Shown here: positions 8,828 to 15,905 of the stretch, piece by piece | Position numbering within the stretch: the first letter of the stretch is position 1 | Layout of the letters: each line of letters starts with the position of its first letter | Origin: Streptacidiphilus albus JL83 | GTDB taxonomy: Bacteria > Actinomycetota > Actinomycetes > Streptomycetales > Streptomycetaceae | Length of the DNA: 64,000 nucleotides | Direction: 5' to 3' | Assembly: GCF_000744705.1 (NCBI RefSeq) | Contig: NZ_JQML01000001.1 | Location: forward strand, 8,504,017 to 8,568,016 | Notes under the pieces: generated by a model | Databases searched by the model: none | Told to the model about the DNA's origin: nothing | Seen by the model: the letters and a program-made list of their open reading frames with translations, nothing else | Position numbers and translations under genes: made by a program

Positions 8828-9685
8828 ATGGCCGATCCGCTCGCTGACCCGCTGCCCGTCGAACGCCGGGTCGACCTCGGCCTCGCCCGGCTCCTGCCCG
8901 ACCTGGACCGGCCCAGCGCCTGGCTGCTCACCCTGGACGACGCGCCGCAGTCCTACGTCGACCTGGACGACCCGCTGCACCTGGAGTTCGAGTACGTCCA
9001 GCGGTTGGCCCACGTCGCCGACCTCGCCGCCGAGCCGGGGGTCCCGGTCGCCGCGCTGCACCTCGGCGGTGCCGGGATGACGCTCCCGCGCTACCTCGCC
9101 GCGACCCGTCCCGGCTCGGTCCAGGACGTGGTGGAGCTCGACGGGGCACTGACCGAGCTGGTCCGGGACCGGCTGCCCTGGCGCGAGCGGTCGTTCACGG
9201 TCCACCGGGCGGACGCCAGGGAGTACCTGGCCGGACTCCCGGACGGCAGCGCGGACCTGGTGGTCGCCGACGTCTTCGGCGGCTCGCGGATCCCGGCGCA
9301 CCTGACCTCGGTCGAGTTCGTCCGCGAGGCGGCCCGGGTGCTGCGTCCCGGCGGCAGCTACGCGGCGAACTTCGCCGACGCCGCCCCGCTCGACTTCGCC
9401 CGCGCCCAGGTCGCCACCGTCCGCTCGGTGCTGCCGGAGGTGTGCCTGGTGGCCGAGCCCTCGGTGCTGCGCGGGCGGCGCTACGGCAACCTGGTGCTGC
9501 TGGCCGGGACCGGCGAGCGGCCGCTGCCGGTGGCGGAGCTGGGCCGACGGGTCGCCGCCGACCCCTTCCCGGCCCGGGTGGTCCACGGCGACCGGCTCGA
9601 CCTGCTGGTGGGCCGGGCGCGGCCGGTCACCGACCGCACCGCCGCGCCCTCGCCGGCGCCCCCGGAGGGCGCGTTCAGCCTGTGA
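8828..9685 (+). CDS. Spermidine-synthase-like class I methyltransferase-fold protein
   Basis: A 285-residue cytosolic protein with the spermidine synthase/SAM-binding Rossmann fold: LHLGGAGMTLPRYL near residues 78-91, acidic VVELD, then HRADAREYL and VVADVFGG. Actinobacterial members of this group are often annotated as spermidine synthase but usually lack evidence for aminopropyl transfer; many are stand-alone forms of MFS-fused proteins. No membrane helices are seen here. The 3' end overlaps the convergent O-methyltransferase gene by 11 nt. Confidence 0.8.
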   Translation: MADPLADPLPVERRVDLGLARLLPDLDRPSAWLLTLDDAPQSYVDLDDPLHLEFEYVQRLAHVADLAAEPGVPVAALHLGGAGMTLPRYLAATRPGSVQDVVELDGALTELVRDRLPWRERSFTVHRADAREYLAGLPDGSADLVVADVFGGSRIPAHLTSVEFVREAARVLRPGGSYAANFADAAPLDFARAQVATVRSVLPEVCLVAEPSVLRGRRYGNLVLLAGTGERPLPVAELGRRVAADPFPARVVHGDRLDLLVGRARPVTDRTAAPSPAPPEGAFSL

Positions 9686-10346
9686 CCAGCGCCAGCGCGA
9701 AGCCGTCGTAGCCCTTGGTGCCCACGGTCTGGACGGCGGTGCCGTCCAGCCGGGGCTCGGCGGCGATCAGCTCCAGCGCCGCGCGGGTGCCCAGGACGTC
9801 CGGGTCCTGGTTGTCCGGGTCGCCGACCCGGCCGCCGCGCACCACGTTGTCCACGACGATCAGCGTCCCCGGGCGGGAGAGGTCCAGCGCCCAGCGCACG
9901 TAGTGCGGGTTGTTGGCCTTGTCGGCGTCGATGAAGACCAGGTCGAACGGGCCTGCGCCCTCGTCCTTGAGCTTGGGCAGGCTGTCCAGCGCCGCGCCCA
10001 CCCGGACCTCCACCCGGTCGGCGAGCCCGGCGGCGGCGATGTTGCCCCGGGCGACCTCGGCGTGCCGGGGGTCGTACTCCAGCGAGATCAGCCGACCGCC
10101 CTCGGGCAGTGCCCGGGCCAGGCAGATGGTGGAGTAGCCGCCCAGGGTGCCGATCTCCAGGATGTTCGCGGCCCCCCGGATCCGGGCCAGCAGCTGCAGC
10201 AGCTTGCCCAGCGGCGCGGAGACCGCGATCTGCGGCAGTCCGGCGGCGTCGCTGGCCGCCAGGGCGGCGTCGAGGGCGGGGTCGGACGGCGCGACGGTCT
10301 GGCCGAAGTAGTCGTCGACGGCGTTCCAGAGATCGGACGAACTCAT
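9675..10346 (-). CDS. O-methyltransferase, catechol-OMT/CCoAOMT type
   Basis: A 223-residue SAM-dependent class I O-methyltransferase. The SAM site is the ILEIGTLGGYST segment near residues 62-73, with the acidic L-E-Y-D that binds the ribose; metal-binding aspartates are in FIDADKANN and VVDNVVRGG. These match the Mg2+-dependent catechol/caffeoyl-CoA type. The substrate is not evident from the neighbours. A GGATCC-TCC segment before the ATG gives a complementary GGAGGATCC ribosome-binding site on the coding strand. Confidence 0.92.
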   Translation of the reverse strand: MSSSDLWNAVDDYFGQTVAPSDPALDAALAASDAAGLPQIAVSAPLGKLLQLLARIRGAANILEIGTLGGYSTICLARALPEGGRLISLEYDPRHAEVARGNIAAAGLADRVEVRVGAALDSLPKLKDEGAGPFDLVFIDADKANNPHYVRWALDLSRPGTLIVVDNVVRGGRVGDPDNQDPDVLGTRAALELIAAEPRLDGTAVQTVGTKGYDGFALALVTG

Positions 10347-10470
10347 GGCGGATCCTCCTGTGGCCCGGGGGAAGGGTCCTGACGGTGCGTTCCCTTCGTC
10401 GGCAATCTACCCCGCCGTCCGCCGCCTCCGTGCGGCGCCGACCGGCGTGGGCGGGGCCGGAGCGGCTGTC

Positions 10471-10476
10471 TACCAT
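10471..10476 (+). promoter_or_regulatory. -10 box of a leaderless transcript
   Basis: TACCAT lies exactly 6 nt before ATG 10483; no ribosome-binding site is present. Confidence 0.6.
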
Positions 10477-10482
10477 GGCGGG

Positions 10483-11061
10483 ATGCGCCTCATCGGAGAG
10501 ATCGACCCCGCCCGCCCGCTGCTCGTCGTCGCCGTCGAGGGCGAGGCCGCCCATCTGGACGGCAGCCTTCCGGTGCTGCTCACCGGGATGGGCAAGGTCA
10601 ACGCCGCGGCGTCGGTCGCCTCGGTGCTGGCCGGCCCGGTGCGTCCGGCGTCCGTGGTCAACCTGGGCACGGCCGGTGCGCTCAAGCCGGGTTGGAACGG
10701 CACCCACGAGGTGCGCGGGGTGATCCAGCACGACCTGGACACCGGGGCGCTGCACAGCCTGACCGGGCTGGTCTGGGGCGCGCCGCTGGAGCTGCGGCCG
10801 GGGACGGACGGGCCGGTGCTGGCCACCGGCGACCTCTTCGTCTCCGAGGAGCGGGCCCGGGCGCGGCTCGCCGAGCAGGCCGACCTGGTCGACATGGAGG
10901 GCTACGCGGTCGCCAGCGTCGCGCTCGCGGCCGGGCTGCCGGTGCGGCTGGTCAAGCACGTGAGCGACGAGGCGGGCGAGGGCGCGGCCAGGACCTGGCT
11001 GGACTCGCTGGACGACTGCGCCCGGGTGCTCGCCGCGTGGGTGGCGGAGGAACTGGGCTGA
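10483..11061 (+). CDS. Phosphorylase-superfamily nucleosidase (MTA/SAH nucleosidase-like)
   Basis: A 192-residue protein shorter than the ~230-residue MTA/SAH nucleosidases. Family features are visible: LLTGMGKVNAA, the V-V-N-L-G-T-A-G-A strand, the D-M-E-G-Y-A segment whose glutamate binds the ribose, and the final catalytic S-D-E-A-G. It would cleave the N-glycosidic bond of a 5'-thioadenosyl or related nucleoside in the cytosol. The neighbouring spermidine-synthase-like and O-methyltransferase genes produce MTA and SAH respectively in classical pathways, a suggestive but unproven link. Leaderless start. Confidence 0.82.
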   Translation: MRLIGEIDPARPLLVVAVEGEAAHLDGSLPVLLTGMGKVNAAASVASVLAGPVRPASVVNLGTAGALKPGWNGTHEVRGVIQHDLDTGALHSLTGLVWGAPLELRPGTDGPVLATGDLFVSEERARARLAEQADLVDMEGYAVASVALAAGLPVRLVKHVSDEAGEGAARTWLDSLDDCARVLAAWVAEELG

Positions 11062-11080
11062 GGCCCGGCCCCGGAGGGGG

Positions 11081-11572
11081 CTACTTCGCGGCGACGCGGA
11101 AGACCGGGAAGCCGGGCGCGATCTCGGTGAGCCGGCTGTCGGGGGACTTGGCGGTCACGTCCTCGAAGAACATCCCGACCTCCCAGCCCCACTTGCGCAG
11201 GTACTCGCGCAGGATCGGGGTCTTCTCGGCGTCGGCGACCTCGACGGCGGTGAAGGGCTCGGCCTTCCGGCCGAGCCGCAGCTCGCCGCCGCCGACGACG
11301 CGCATGTTGCGCACCCACTGGGTGTGGCCGCGCGGGGCGACCAGGTAGCGCTCGCCGTCCAGGACCAGCAGGTTGACCGGGGTGGTCCGCCACTCGCCGC
11401 TCTTGCGTCCGCGGACGGCGAGGGTGCGCGAGCCCATCACGCTGATGCCGAACCGGTCGAGCCCCTTGATCAGCCGGCGGCTGAGCCGGTCGCCGAGGGC
11501 GACGAGGGTGCCGGTCGGGGTGACCAGCCGGAGCGGCGCGGGGGCGGGCTGCGGGGCGATGGGCTCGGACAT
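11081..11572 (-). CDS. Deazaflavin (F420)-dependent nitroreductase family protein (DDN/DUF385 type)
   Basis: A 163-residue split-beta-barrel protein of the family that includes M. tuberculosis Ddn. Diagnostic stretches are LAVRGRKSGEWRTTPVNLL and YLVAPRGHTQWVRNMR, which form the F420-binding face. These enzymes reduce enones, quinones and nitroaromatics with reduced F420 near the membrane. The gene is divergent from a TetR gene, and a perfect palindrome lies 39 nt upstream of its ATG, so it is the probable repressed target. Confidence 0.88.
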   Translation of the reverse strand: MSEPIAPQPAPAPLRLVTPTGTLVALGDRLSRRLIKGLDRFGISVMGSRTLAVRGRKSGEWRTTPVNLLVLDGERYLVAPRGHTQWVRNMRVVGGGELRLGRKAEPFTAVEVADAEKTPILREYLRKWGWEVGMFFEDVTAKSPDSRLTEIAPGFPVFRVAAK

Positions 11573-11611
11573 GTCGACTCCTGGCTGAGCTGAGTGAGCG
11601 GAGATCCGGTT

Positions 11612-11628
11612 CGAGAGCAGTGCTCTCG
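11612..11628. promoter_or_regulatory. TetR-type operator O1
   Basis: Perfect palindrome CGAGAGCA-G-TGCTCTCG in the divergent region between the deazaflavin oxidoreductase and tetR. The same core recurs at 11670-11682, arguing for a specific regulator site. Confidence 0.75.
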
Positions 11629-11669
11629 TTCTCCTGCTACGACTATGACCCTCCCCCGGGGTCAAGTCA

Positions 11670-11682
11670 AGAGCAGTGCTCT
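11670..11682. promoter_or_regulatory. TetR-type operator O2
   Basis: AGAGCA-G-TGCTCT repeats the O1 core; a further half-site (AGTGCTCTTG) follows at 11694-11703, directly before the tetR start at 11723, consistent with autoregulation. Confidence 0.7.
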
Positions 11683-11722
11683 CGAATGTTGCCAGTGCTC
11701 TTGAATGTGGCAGACTGGTGCC

Positions 11723-12424
11723 ATGGCAGCGATCAGAACCGCACGGGAGCGGGCCCGGGACGAACTCACCCGCGAGATCAAGGCGGAGGCCCGGCGGCAG
11801 CTGGCCGCCGACGGCGCCCAGCGGCTCTCCCTGCGCGCCGTCGCCCGGGAGCTGGGCATGGTCTCCTCGGCCCTCTACCGCTACTACCCCAGCCGCGACG
11901 AGCTGCTCACCGCACTGATCATCGACGCCTACGACGCGCTCGGCGAGCAGGTGGAGCAGGCCGTGGCGGCGGTGCCCGACCCCGGCGGCGCCCGGGCCCG
12001 CTGGCTCGCCCTCTGCGCCTCGGCCCGCGCCTGGGCCCGGAGCTCGCCGCACGAGTTCGCGCTGATCTACGGCACTCCGGTGCCCGGCTACGTGGCACCG
12101 CAGGAGACCGTGGGACCGGCCGCCCGGGTGGCCATGGTGCTGGTCGCGCTGCTGGTGGACGCGGGTCCGGGGGCCGTCGGGCCGGGCCGCCGGCCGCCGG
12201 GCGGCGCGCTCGCGGAGCAGCTGGCGGCCGTGGCCGAGCAGATCGCCCCGGGGCTCGACCCCGGGCTGCTCGCCCGTGGGATCGCCGCGCTGGCCCAGCT
12301 GATCGGGCTGGTCAGCTTCGAACTGTTCGGCCAGCTGGTCGGCTCCGCCGAGCCTGCCGACCACCTCTTCGACTACTCCGCCGAGGTCCTGGCCGACACC
12401 CTCGGCCTGCCGGATCCGCGCTGA
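11723..12424 (+). CDS. TetR/AcrR family transcriptional regulator
   Basis: A 233-residue repressor. The N-terminal HTH runs from about residue 13 to 60, with the recognition region LSLRAVARELGMVSSALYRYYPSRDELL. The C-terminal ligand domain resembles the WHG type common next to oxidoreductases (segment FALIYGTPVPGY). Operators O1 and O2 and a half-site lie between it and the divergent deazaflavin oxidoreductase, so it probably represses both and responds to a substrate of that enzyme. ATG 11723 is preferred over an upstream in-frame ATG at 11705 that would fall next to the operator half-site. Confidence 0.92.
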   Translation: MAAIRTARERARDELTREIKAEARRQLAADGAQRLSLRAVARELGMVSSALYRYYPSRDELLTALIIDAYDALGEQVEQAVAAVPDPGGARARWLALCASARAWARSSPHEFALIYGTPVPGYVAPQETVGPAARVAMVLVALLVDAGPGAVGPGRRPPGGALAEQLAAVAEQIAPGLDPGLLARGIAALAQLIGLVSFELFGQLVGSAEPADHLFDYSAEVLADTLGLPDPR

Positions 12425-12443
12425 CCGCCCCGGCCCGCGCCGG

Positions 12444-12947
12444 TCAGAGCTTGTGGACCCGGTAGCCGTCCTCGGCGGCCTCGACCACCGCGGCCAGGTC
12501 GCCGCCGGTGGCGGCGGTCGCCACGGCCACCACCGCGCCCTCCACGAAGGGCGCGTCGGCCAGCCGGACCGGGAACGGCAGCCCGTGCGCCTCGGCGTCG
12601 GCCAGCAGCCGCTGCACCGCCTCCACCGCGCCGTTGAGGTCGGCCAGCACGGCCACCCCCATGCCCTGGTCCACCGCGCGGGCGGCGGTGACGATCCGGG
12701 CCGCACTGGTGCCGACCTCGCCGTCCAGGGTGCCGCCGGCCGTCGCCACCGGGCCCGGGTCGCCGGTCCCCAGCAGCGTCACCGCCAGCCTGGCCACGGC
12801 CTCCGCCAGCTCCTGGGTGTGCGCCACCAGCACCACCCCGACCCGGTCGAGCGCCGGCAGCGGCACCGCCCGCAGCGCGGGGGAGTCGGCGGCGTCCGGC
12901 TCGTCCGCCGCCGGACGCAGCGTCACGACCCGTGCCACGCCGCCCAT
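12444..12947 (-). CDS. dhaM: Dihydroxyacetone kinase phosphoryl-donor subunit DhaM, PTS EIIA-like
   Basis: A 167-residue protein with the EIIA-mannose fold used by PTS-dependent dihydroxyacetone kinase. The phosphorylatable histidine is in VGVVLVAHTQELAEAV, and the conserved A-G-G-T and G-T-S-A segments follow. DhaM passes phosphate from HPr to DhaL-ADP. Neither dhaK nor dhaL is adjacent, which is unusual because the three are normally clustered. The first ~35 residues before the domain are low-complexity; an internal start is possible. It may serve a dhaKL pair elsewhere or have another acceptor. Confidence 0.82.
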   Translation of the reverse strand: MGGVARVVTLRPAADEPDAADSPALRAVPLPALDRVGVVLVAHTQELAEAVARLAVTLLGTGDPGPVATAGGTLDGEVGTSAARIVTAARAVDQGMGVAVLADLNGAVEAVQRLLADAEAHGLPFPVRLADAPFVEGAVVAVATAATGGDLAAVVEAAEDGYRVHKL

Positions 12948-12989
12948 GTCTGCTGCTCCCCACGTCGAATGCGGTTGGACCAGGTCGAA

Positions 12990-13628
12990 CTATCCCATAG
13001 CGGTGCCCGCTGCCGTGCCTGCGACTCGGCCGCCCGCGGCCCCTTCCAGCGCCCCGGCCAGGTAGGCCGCGCGGTCGAGGATCCAGACCAGGTTGCGGCC
13101 GGACTCGGCGGGGGTCTCGATCTCGTTCTGCTCGACCCGGTCCAGGGCGAAGCCGAGCCGTCGGGCCACGGCCGCGCTGCGGAGGTTGTTCTCGTCGCAG
13201 TGGATCTCCACCTGCTCGATCCCGGGCAGGTCGAAGGCGGCGCGGGTCAGCGCCGCCGCGGCCTGTGCGGCCACGCCGCGGCCGACCAGGGCGGAGGCGA
13301 TCCAGTAGCCGATCTCGATGATGCCGGGGCCTGTCCGGCCGTGCAGCCCGCAGCCGCCCAGTACCTGCTCCGGGTCGTCGGCGGCGGTCAGGGCGAAGCC
13401 GAACTGCTCGCCGGACTCCCAGGCGGTTCCGGCCTCGACCCGCTTGCGGGCCGTCTCCTCCAGGCTCGGCGCCTGCTGGGCCCAGGGCAGCCAGGTGCGC
13501 AGGTGGTCCAGGTCGGTGAGGACGGCGGCGTTGAACGCGGCGTCGTCGATCAGCGAACGGCGGCGCAGCACCAGGCCGCAGGGGAGGGGGATGAGCTCGG
13601 GCGGGGTCGACTGCGCTGACTGGTCCAT
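12990..13628 (-). CDS. GNAT N-acetyltransferase, RimJ/RimL type
   Basis: A 212-residue acetyltransferase. The N-terminal beta strand (LVLRRRSLIDDAAFNAAV), the IIEIGYWIASALVGRGVAAQA acetyl-CoA loop (V-G-R-G-V-A) and the C-terminal N-x-x-S-x-x-V-A-R-R-L-G-F pattern match the RimJ/RimL group, which acetylate protein N-termini or small amines. The substrate is unknown. A low-complexity Gly/Ala tail follows the domain. The start has a GGAGGATCC site upstream. Confidence 0.85.
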   Translation of the reverse strand: MDQSAQSTPPELIPLPCGLVLRRRSLIDDAAFNAAVLTDLDHLRTWLPWAQQAPSLEETARKRVEAGTAWESGEQFGFALTAADDPEQVLGGCGLHGRTGPGIIEIGYWIASALVGRGVAAQAAAALTRAAFDLPGIEQVEIHCDENNLRSAAVARRLGFALDRVEQNEIETPAESGRNLVWILDRAAYLAGALEGAAGGRVAGTAAGTAMG

Positions 13629-13728
13629 GCCGGGATCCTCCTACGGCCCGGGCGGCCCGGCCAAACCCATTTCCGGCCCCGGCCCCGGCCCCGGCGGCCC
13701 CCGGGCGCCCCGGTGCCTTCCCCCTGGG

Positions 13729-13742
13729 TAGAACGTGTTCTA
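13729..13742. promoter_or_regulatory. KstR-type operator
   Basis: TAGAACGTGTTCTA is a perfect palindrome matching the published KstR pattern TnnAACnnGTTnnA. It lies 78 nt before the acyl-CoA dehydrogenase start, overlapping the likely core promoter (TACCGT at 13741). Confidence 0.75.
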
Positions 13743-13820
13743 CCGTAGCTGCCTGACGGACCGTCAGCACTCTGCCGCCGGTCCGCCCGTACCTGTCCGT
13801 ACGCGACCTGGAGGTCCGCC

Positions 13821-14999
13821 GTGCACCTGGACTACACGCCGGAGCAGCAGCGGCTGCGCACCGAACTGCGGGCCTACTTCGCCGAGCTGATGCCGCCCGA
13901 GGCGCACGGCCGGCTGAACGACCCCAAGCAGCAGAAGACCTTCTACCGCGCCGTCAACCGCCGCCTCGGCGCGGACCGCTGGCTCGGGGTCGGCTGGCCG
14001 GCCGAGTACGGCGGGCGCGGGATGAGCCCGGTCGACCAGTTCATCTTCTTCGACGAGGCCGCCCAGGCCGGGGTGCCGCTGCCGATCATGGCGCTGAACA
14101 CCGTCGGCCCCTCGATCATGGCCTTCGGCACCGACGAGCAGAAGGGGTACTTCCTGCCCCGGATCCTGGCCGGCGAGCTGGACATCGCCATCGGCTACTC
14201 CGAGCCGGACGCCGGCACCGACCTCGCGGCGCTGAAGACCCGCGCCGTGCTCGACGGCGACTCCTACGTCGTCAACGGCCAGAAGATCTGGACCACCAAC
14301 GGCGACACCGCCGACTGGGTCTGGCTCGCGGTCCGGACCGACCCCGAGGCGCCACCGCACAAGGGCATCAGCATCCTGCTGGTGGACACCACCGACCCGG
14401 GCTACTCGACCACCCTGATCCGGACCCTGGCCGGACACGACACCACGGCCAGCTACTACCAGGACGTCCGGGTCCCGGTCGGCCGCCGGGTGGGCGCGGA
14501 GAACCAGGGCTGGCGGCTGATCACCAACCAGCTCAACCACGAGCGGGTCACCCTCGCCGCCCACGCCACCATGGCCAACCGGGCGCTGGACGAGGTCCGC
14601 GCCTGGGCCGCCGCGACCGAGCTCTCCGACGGCCGCCGGGTGGTCGACCTGCCCTGGGTCCGCCAGCGGCTGGCCCGCACCCACACCCGGCTGGACGCCG
14701 TGAAGCTGCTCAACTGGCAGATGGTCGACGCGGTCCGGCGCGGCGCGCTGACCCCGCAGGACGCCTCGGCGGTCAAGGTCTACGGCAGCGAGGCGCGCCG
14801 GGACGCCTACGCCTGGCTGATGGAGGTGGTCGGCGCGGCCGGCCCGCTGAAGGAGGGCTCCGCCGGAGCGGTCCTCCAGGGCAACCTGGAACGCGGCTAC
14901 CGCAGCGCCGTGATCTTCACCTTCGGCGGCGGCAACAACGAGATCCAGCGCGAGATCATCTCCTGGATCGGCCTCGGCATGCCGCGCGTCCGGCGGTAG
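13821..14999 (+). CDS. Acyl-CoA dehydrogenase family protein (FadE type)
   Basis: A 392-residue FAD enzyme that introduces an alpha,beta double bond into an acyl-CoA. Domain order is standard: helical N-terminal domain (1-120), beta domain with IGYSEPDAGTDLA and the W-T-T-N-G flavin contact, and C-terminal helical bundle with R-x-x-x-F-T-F-G-G-G-N-N-E-I-Q. GTG 13821 is preceded by GGAGG at 13810. The perfect KstR-type operator upstream suggests a role in steroid or related lipid catabolism, where FadE proteins often act as heteromers; only one subunit gene is present here. Confidence 0.9.
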   Translation: MHLDYTPEQQRLRTELRAYFAELMPPEAHGRLNDPKQQKTFYRAVNRRLGADRWLGVGWPAEYGGRGMSPVDQFIFFDEAAQAGVPLPIMALNTVGPSIMAFGTDEQKGYFLPRILAGELDIAIGYSEPDAGTDLAALKTRAVLDGDSYVVNGQKIWTTNGDTADWVWLAVRTDPEAPPHKGISILLVDTTDPGYSTTLIRTLAGHDTTASYYQDVRVPVGRRVGAENQGWRLITNQLNHERVTLAAHATMANRALDEVRAWAAATELSDGRRVVDLPWVRQRLARTHTRLDAVKLLNWQMVDAVRRGALTPQDASAVKVYGSEARRDAYAWLMEVVGAAGPLKEGSAGAVLQGNLERGYRSAVIFTFGGGNNEIQREIISWIGLGMPRVRR

Positions 15000-15046
15000 C
15001 GCGGGGGATCCGACGGGGTGCGTGGGCCGTCCGGCGCGGGGACCGC

Positions 15047-15052
15047 TATCCT
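15047..15052 (+). promoter_or_regulatory. -10 box for the fluoride-riboswitch transcript
   Basis: TATCCT lies 7-8 nt before the predicted first aptamer nucleotides (about 15059). Confidence 0.5.
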
Positions 15053-15058
15053 CGTGAC

Positions 15059-15118
15059 TACGGCGGAGGGGCTCGCCGTCAACCGCGACCGGGCGACCGG
15101 TCGCCAACGGTCCCTACC
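15059..15118 (+). ncRNA. Fluoride riboswitch aptamer (crcB motif)
   Basis: The element matches the crcB-motif consensus in order: GGCG-loop-CGCC hairpin (15062-15077), the invariant AACCGC block (15081-15086), a second hairpin GCGACC/GGTCGC (15085-15104), and the closing CCCTAC (15112-15117). The whole aptamer is about 58 nt, the usual size, and sits directly before a crcB-DUF190-crcB operon, the expected target. Position and consensus agree, so the assignment is firm although no covariance search was run. Confidence 0.85.
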
Positions 15119-15158
15119 TGGCGGTCGCCTGTCCGGCGACCCGGACGACACAGGTAGG
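15113..15158 (+). promoter_or_regulatory. Riboswitch expression platform: alternative pairing that masks a ribosome-binding site
   Basis: CCTACCTG (15113-15120), the 3' strand of the aptamer, is perfectly complementary to CAGGTAGG (15151-15158), which overlaps the AGGAGAG ribosome-binding site of the ATG at 15165. Fluoride binding would hold the CCTAC strand in the aptamer and free the site. This is a pairing seen in the sequence; the switching direction is inferred. Confidence 0.65.
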
Positions 15159-15164
15159 AGAGAC

Positions 15165-15242
15165 ATGCCCCGATCACAGCACCTGCGGCCCGGCCGCCCC
15201 GGGCGGGCCCCTGCCTTCCGGAGGGCCGATGCCCGGACGTGA
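15165..15242 (+). CDS. 25-residue leader ORF under the fluoride riboswitch
   Basis: ATG 15165 has the best ribosome-binding site of the region (AGGAGAG, 4 nt upstream) and encodes MPRSQHLRPGRPGRAPAFRR plus five residues before TGA at 15240-15242. Its end overlaps the ATG at 15229 that opens the N-terminal extension frame of crcB, so translation could be coupled. The peptide is Arg/Pro-rich with no recognisable domain. It may be only a device for coupling riboswitch control to crcB. A GC-rich hairpin (GGCCCG/CGGGCC, about 15187-15211) lies inside it. Confidence 0.4.
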   Translation: MPRSQHLRPGRPGRAPAFRRADART

Positions 15243-15380
15243 CCCAGCAGGGGGGCAGGTCCGCGCCGACCTTTCCCCCGGCCAGCCCCTGCCCGTCGAC
15301 CCGGCCCCGGACCGGGGCCCCGACGACCCGGCCCCGGCCCCGGCTCCGGCCCGGCCCCGGCCCCGACTCCGGCCCCGGAC
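15229..15380 (+). other. Probable N-terminal extension of CrcB, out of frame with the channel domain
   Basis: ATG 15229 (GGAGGG at 15220) opens a frame whose product begins MPGRDPAGGQ and continues with a PVDP segment and an Ala-Pro repeat, like the N-terminal extensions of streptomycete CrcB proteins. The frame departs from the CrcB frame in a CCGGCC repeat tract. The run at 15350-15352 has three Cs where neighbouring copies have four; one extra C would join this segment seamlessly to the channel-domain frame through further Ala-Pro repeats. It is either a sequencing or assembly error or a true slippage mutation. Confidence 0.6.
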
Positions 15381-15905
15381 GTGTCGCAGGCGCAGCGAGC
15401 CCGGCGGCAGTGGGACGTGCCGGCGGTCGTCGCCCTCGGCGGCGGACTGGGCAGCGTGGCGCGCTACGGGCTCGCCCGCGCCTGGCCCACCCCGGCCGGC
15501 GGCTTCCCCTGGGCGACCTTCACCACCAACGTCCTGGGCAGCCTGGCCCTCGGGCTGCTGATGGTCTACGTGATCGAGGTCTGGCCGCCCTCGCGCTACC
15601 GGCGCCCCTTCATCGGGGTCGGCATCATCGGCGGCTTCACCACCTTCTCCACCTGGATGAGCGAGAGCCGGGGGCTGATCGCCACCGGGCACCTCGCCCT
15701 CGCCGACGCCTACGCGCTGACCAGCCTGGTCGCCGGCCTGGCCGCGGTCTGGAGCGGCATCGCCCTGGCCCGGCGGCTGTCCGGGCTGCCGGTGCGGCGC
15801 GGCCCCAGCCGCCGCAGCCAGGCCGGGCGCACCGCGACCGCCGCCGCGGCTGCGGCCGCCGCCGCCGCCGCCGAGGACCGATCCGCCGAAGGAGCACCGC
15901 GATGA
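15381..15905 (+). CDS. crcB: CrcB/FEX fluoride channel, first copy
   Basis: 174 residues from GTG 15381, which lacks a ribosome-binding site; the true gene probably starts at 15229 (see adjoining entry). The channel signature is complete: GGGLGSVARYGL, TFTTNVLGSLALG with the pore Asn, and GGFTTFSTWMSE with the phenylalanine-box and Na+-site residues, over four membrane helices. Fluc channels are dual-topology dimers that export fluoride; actinobacteria often carry two crcB genes whose products form a heterodimer. An Ala-rich tail follows helix 4. It overlaps the DUF190 gene by ATGA. Confidence 0.9.
   Translation: MSQAQRARRQWDVPAVVALGGGLGSVARYGLARAWPTPAGGFPWATFTTNVLGSLALGLLMVYVIEVWPPSRYRRPFIGVGIIGGFTTFSTWMSESRGLIATGHLALADAYALTSLVAGLAAVWSGIALARRLSGLPVRRGPSRRSQAGRTATAAAAAAAAAAAEDRSAEGAPR

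Noticed and set aside
15165-15905. crcB starting directly at the riboswitch-controlled ATG 15165
   Set aside because: That frame meets TGA at 15240, so the ORF can only be a leader, although it shares the frame of the channel domain.
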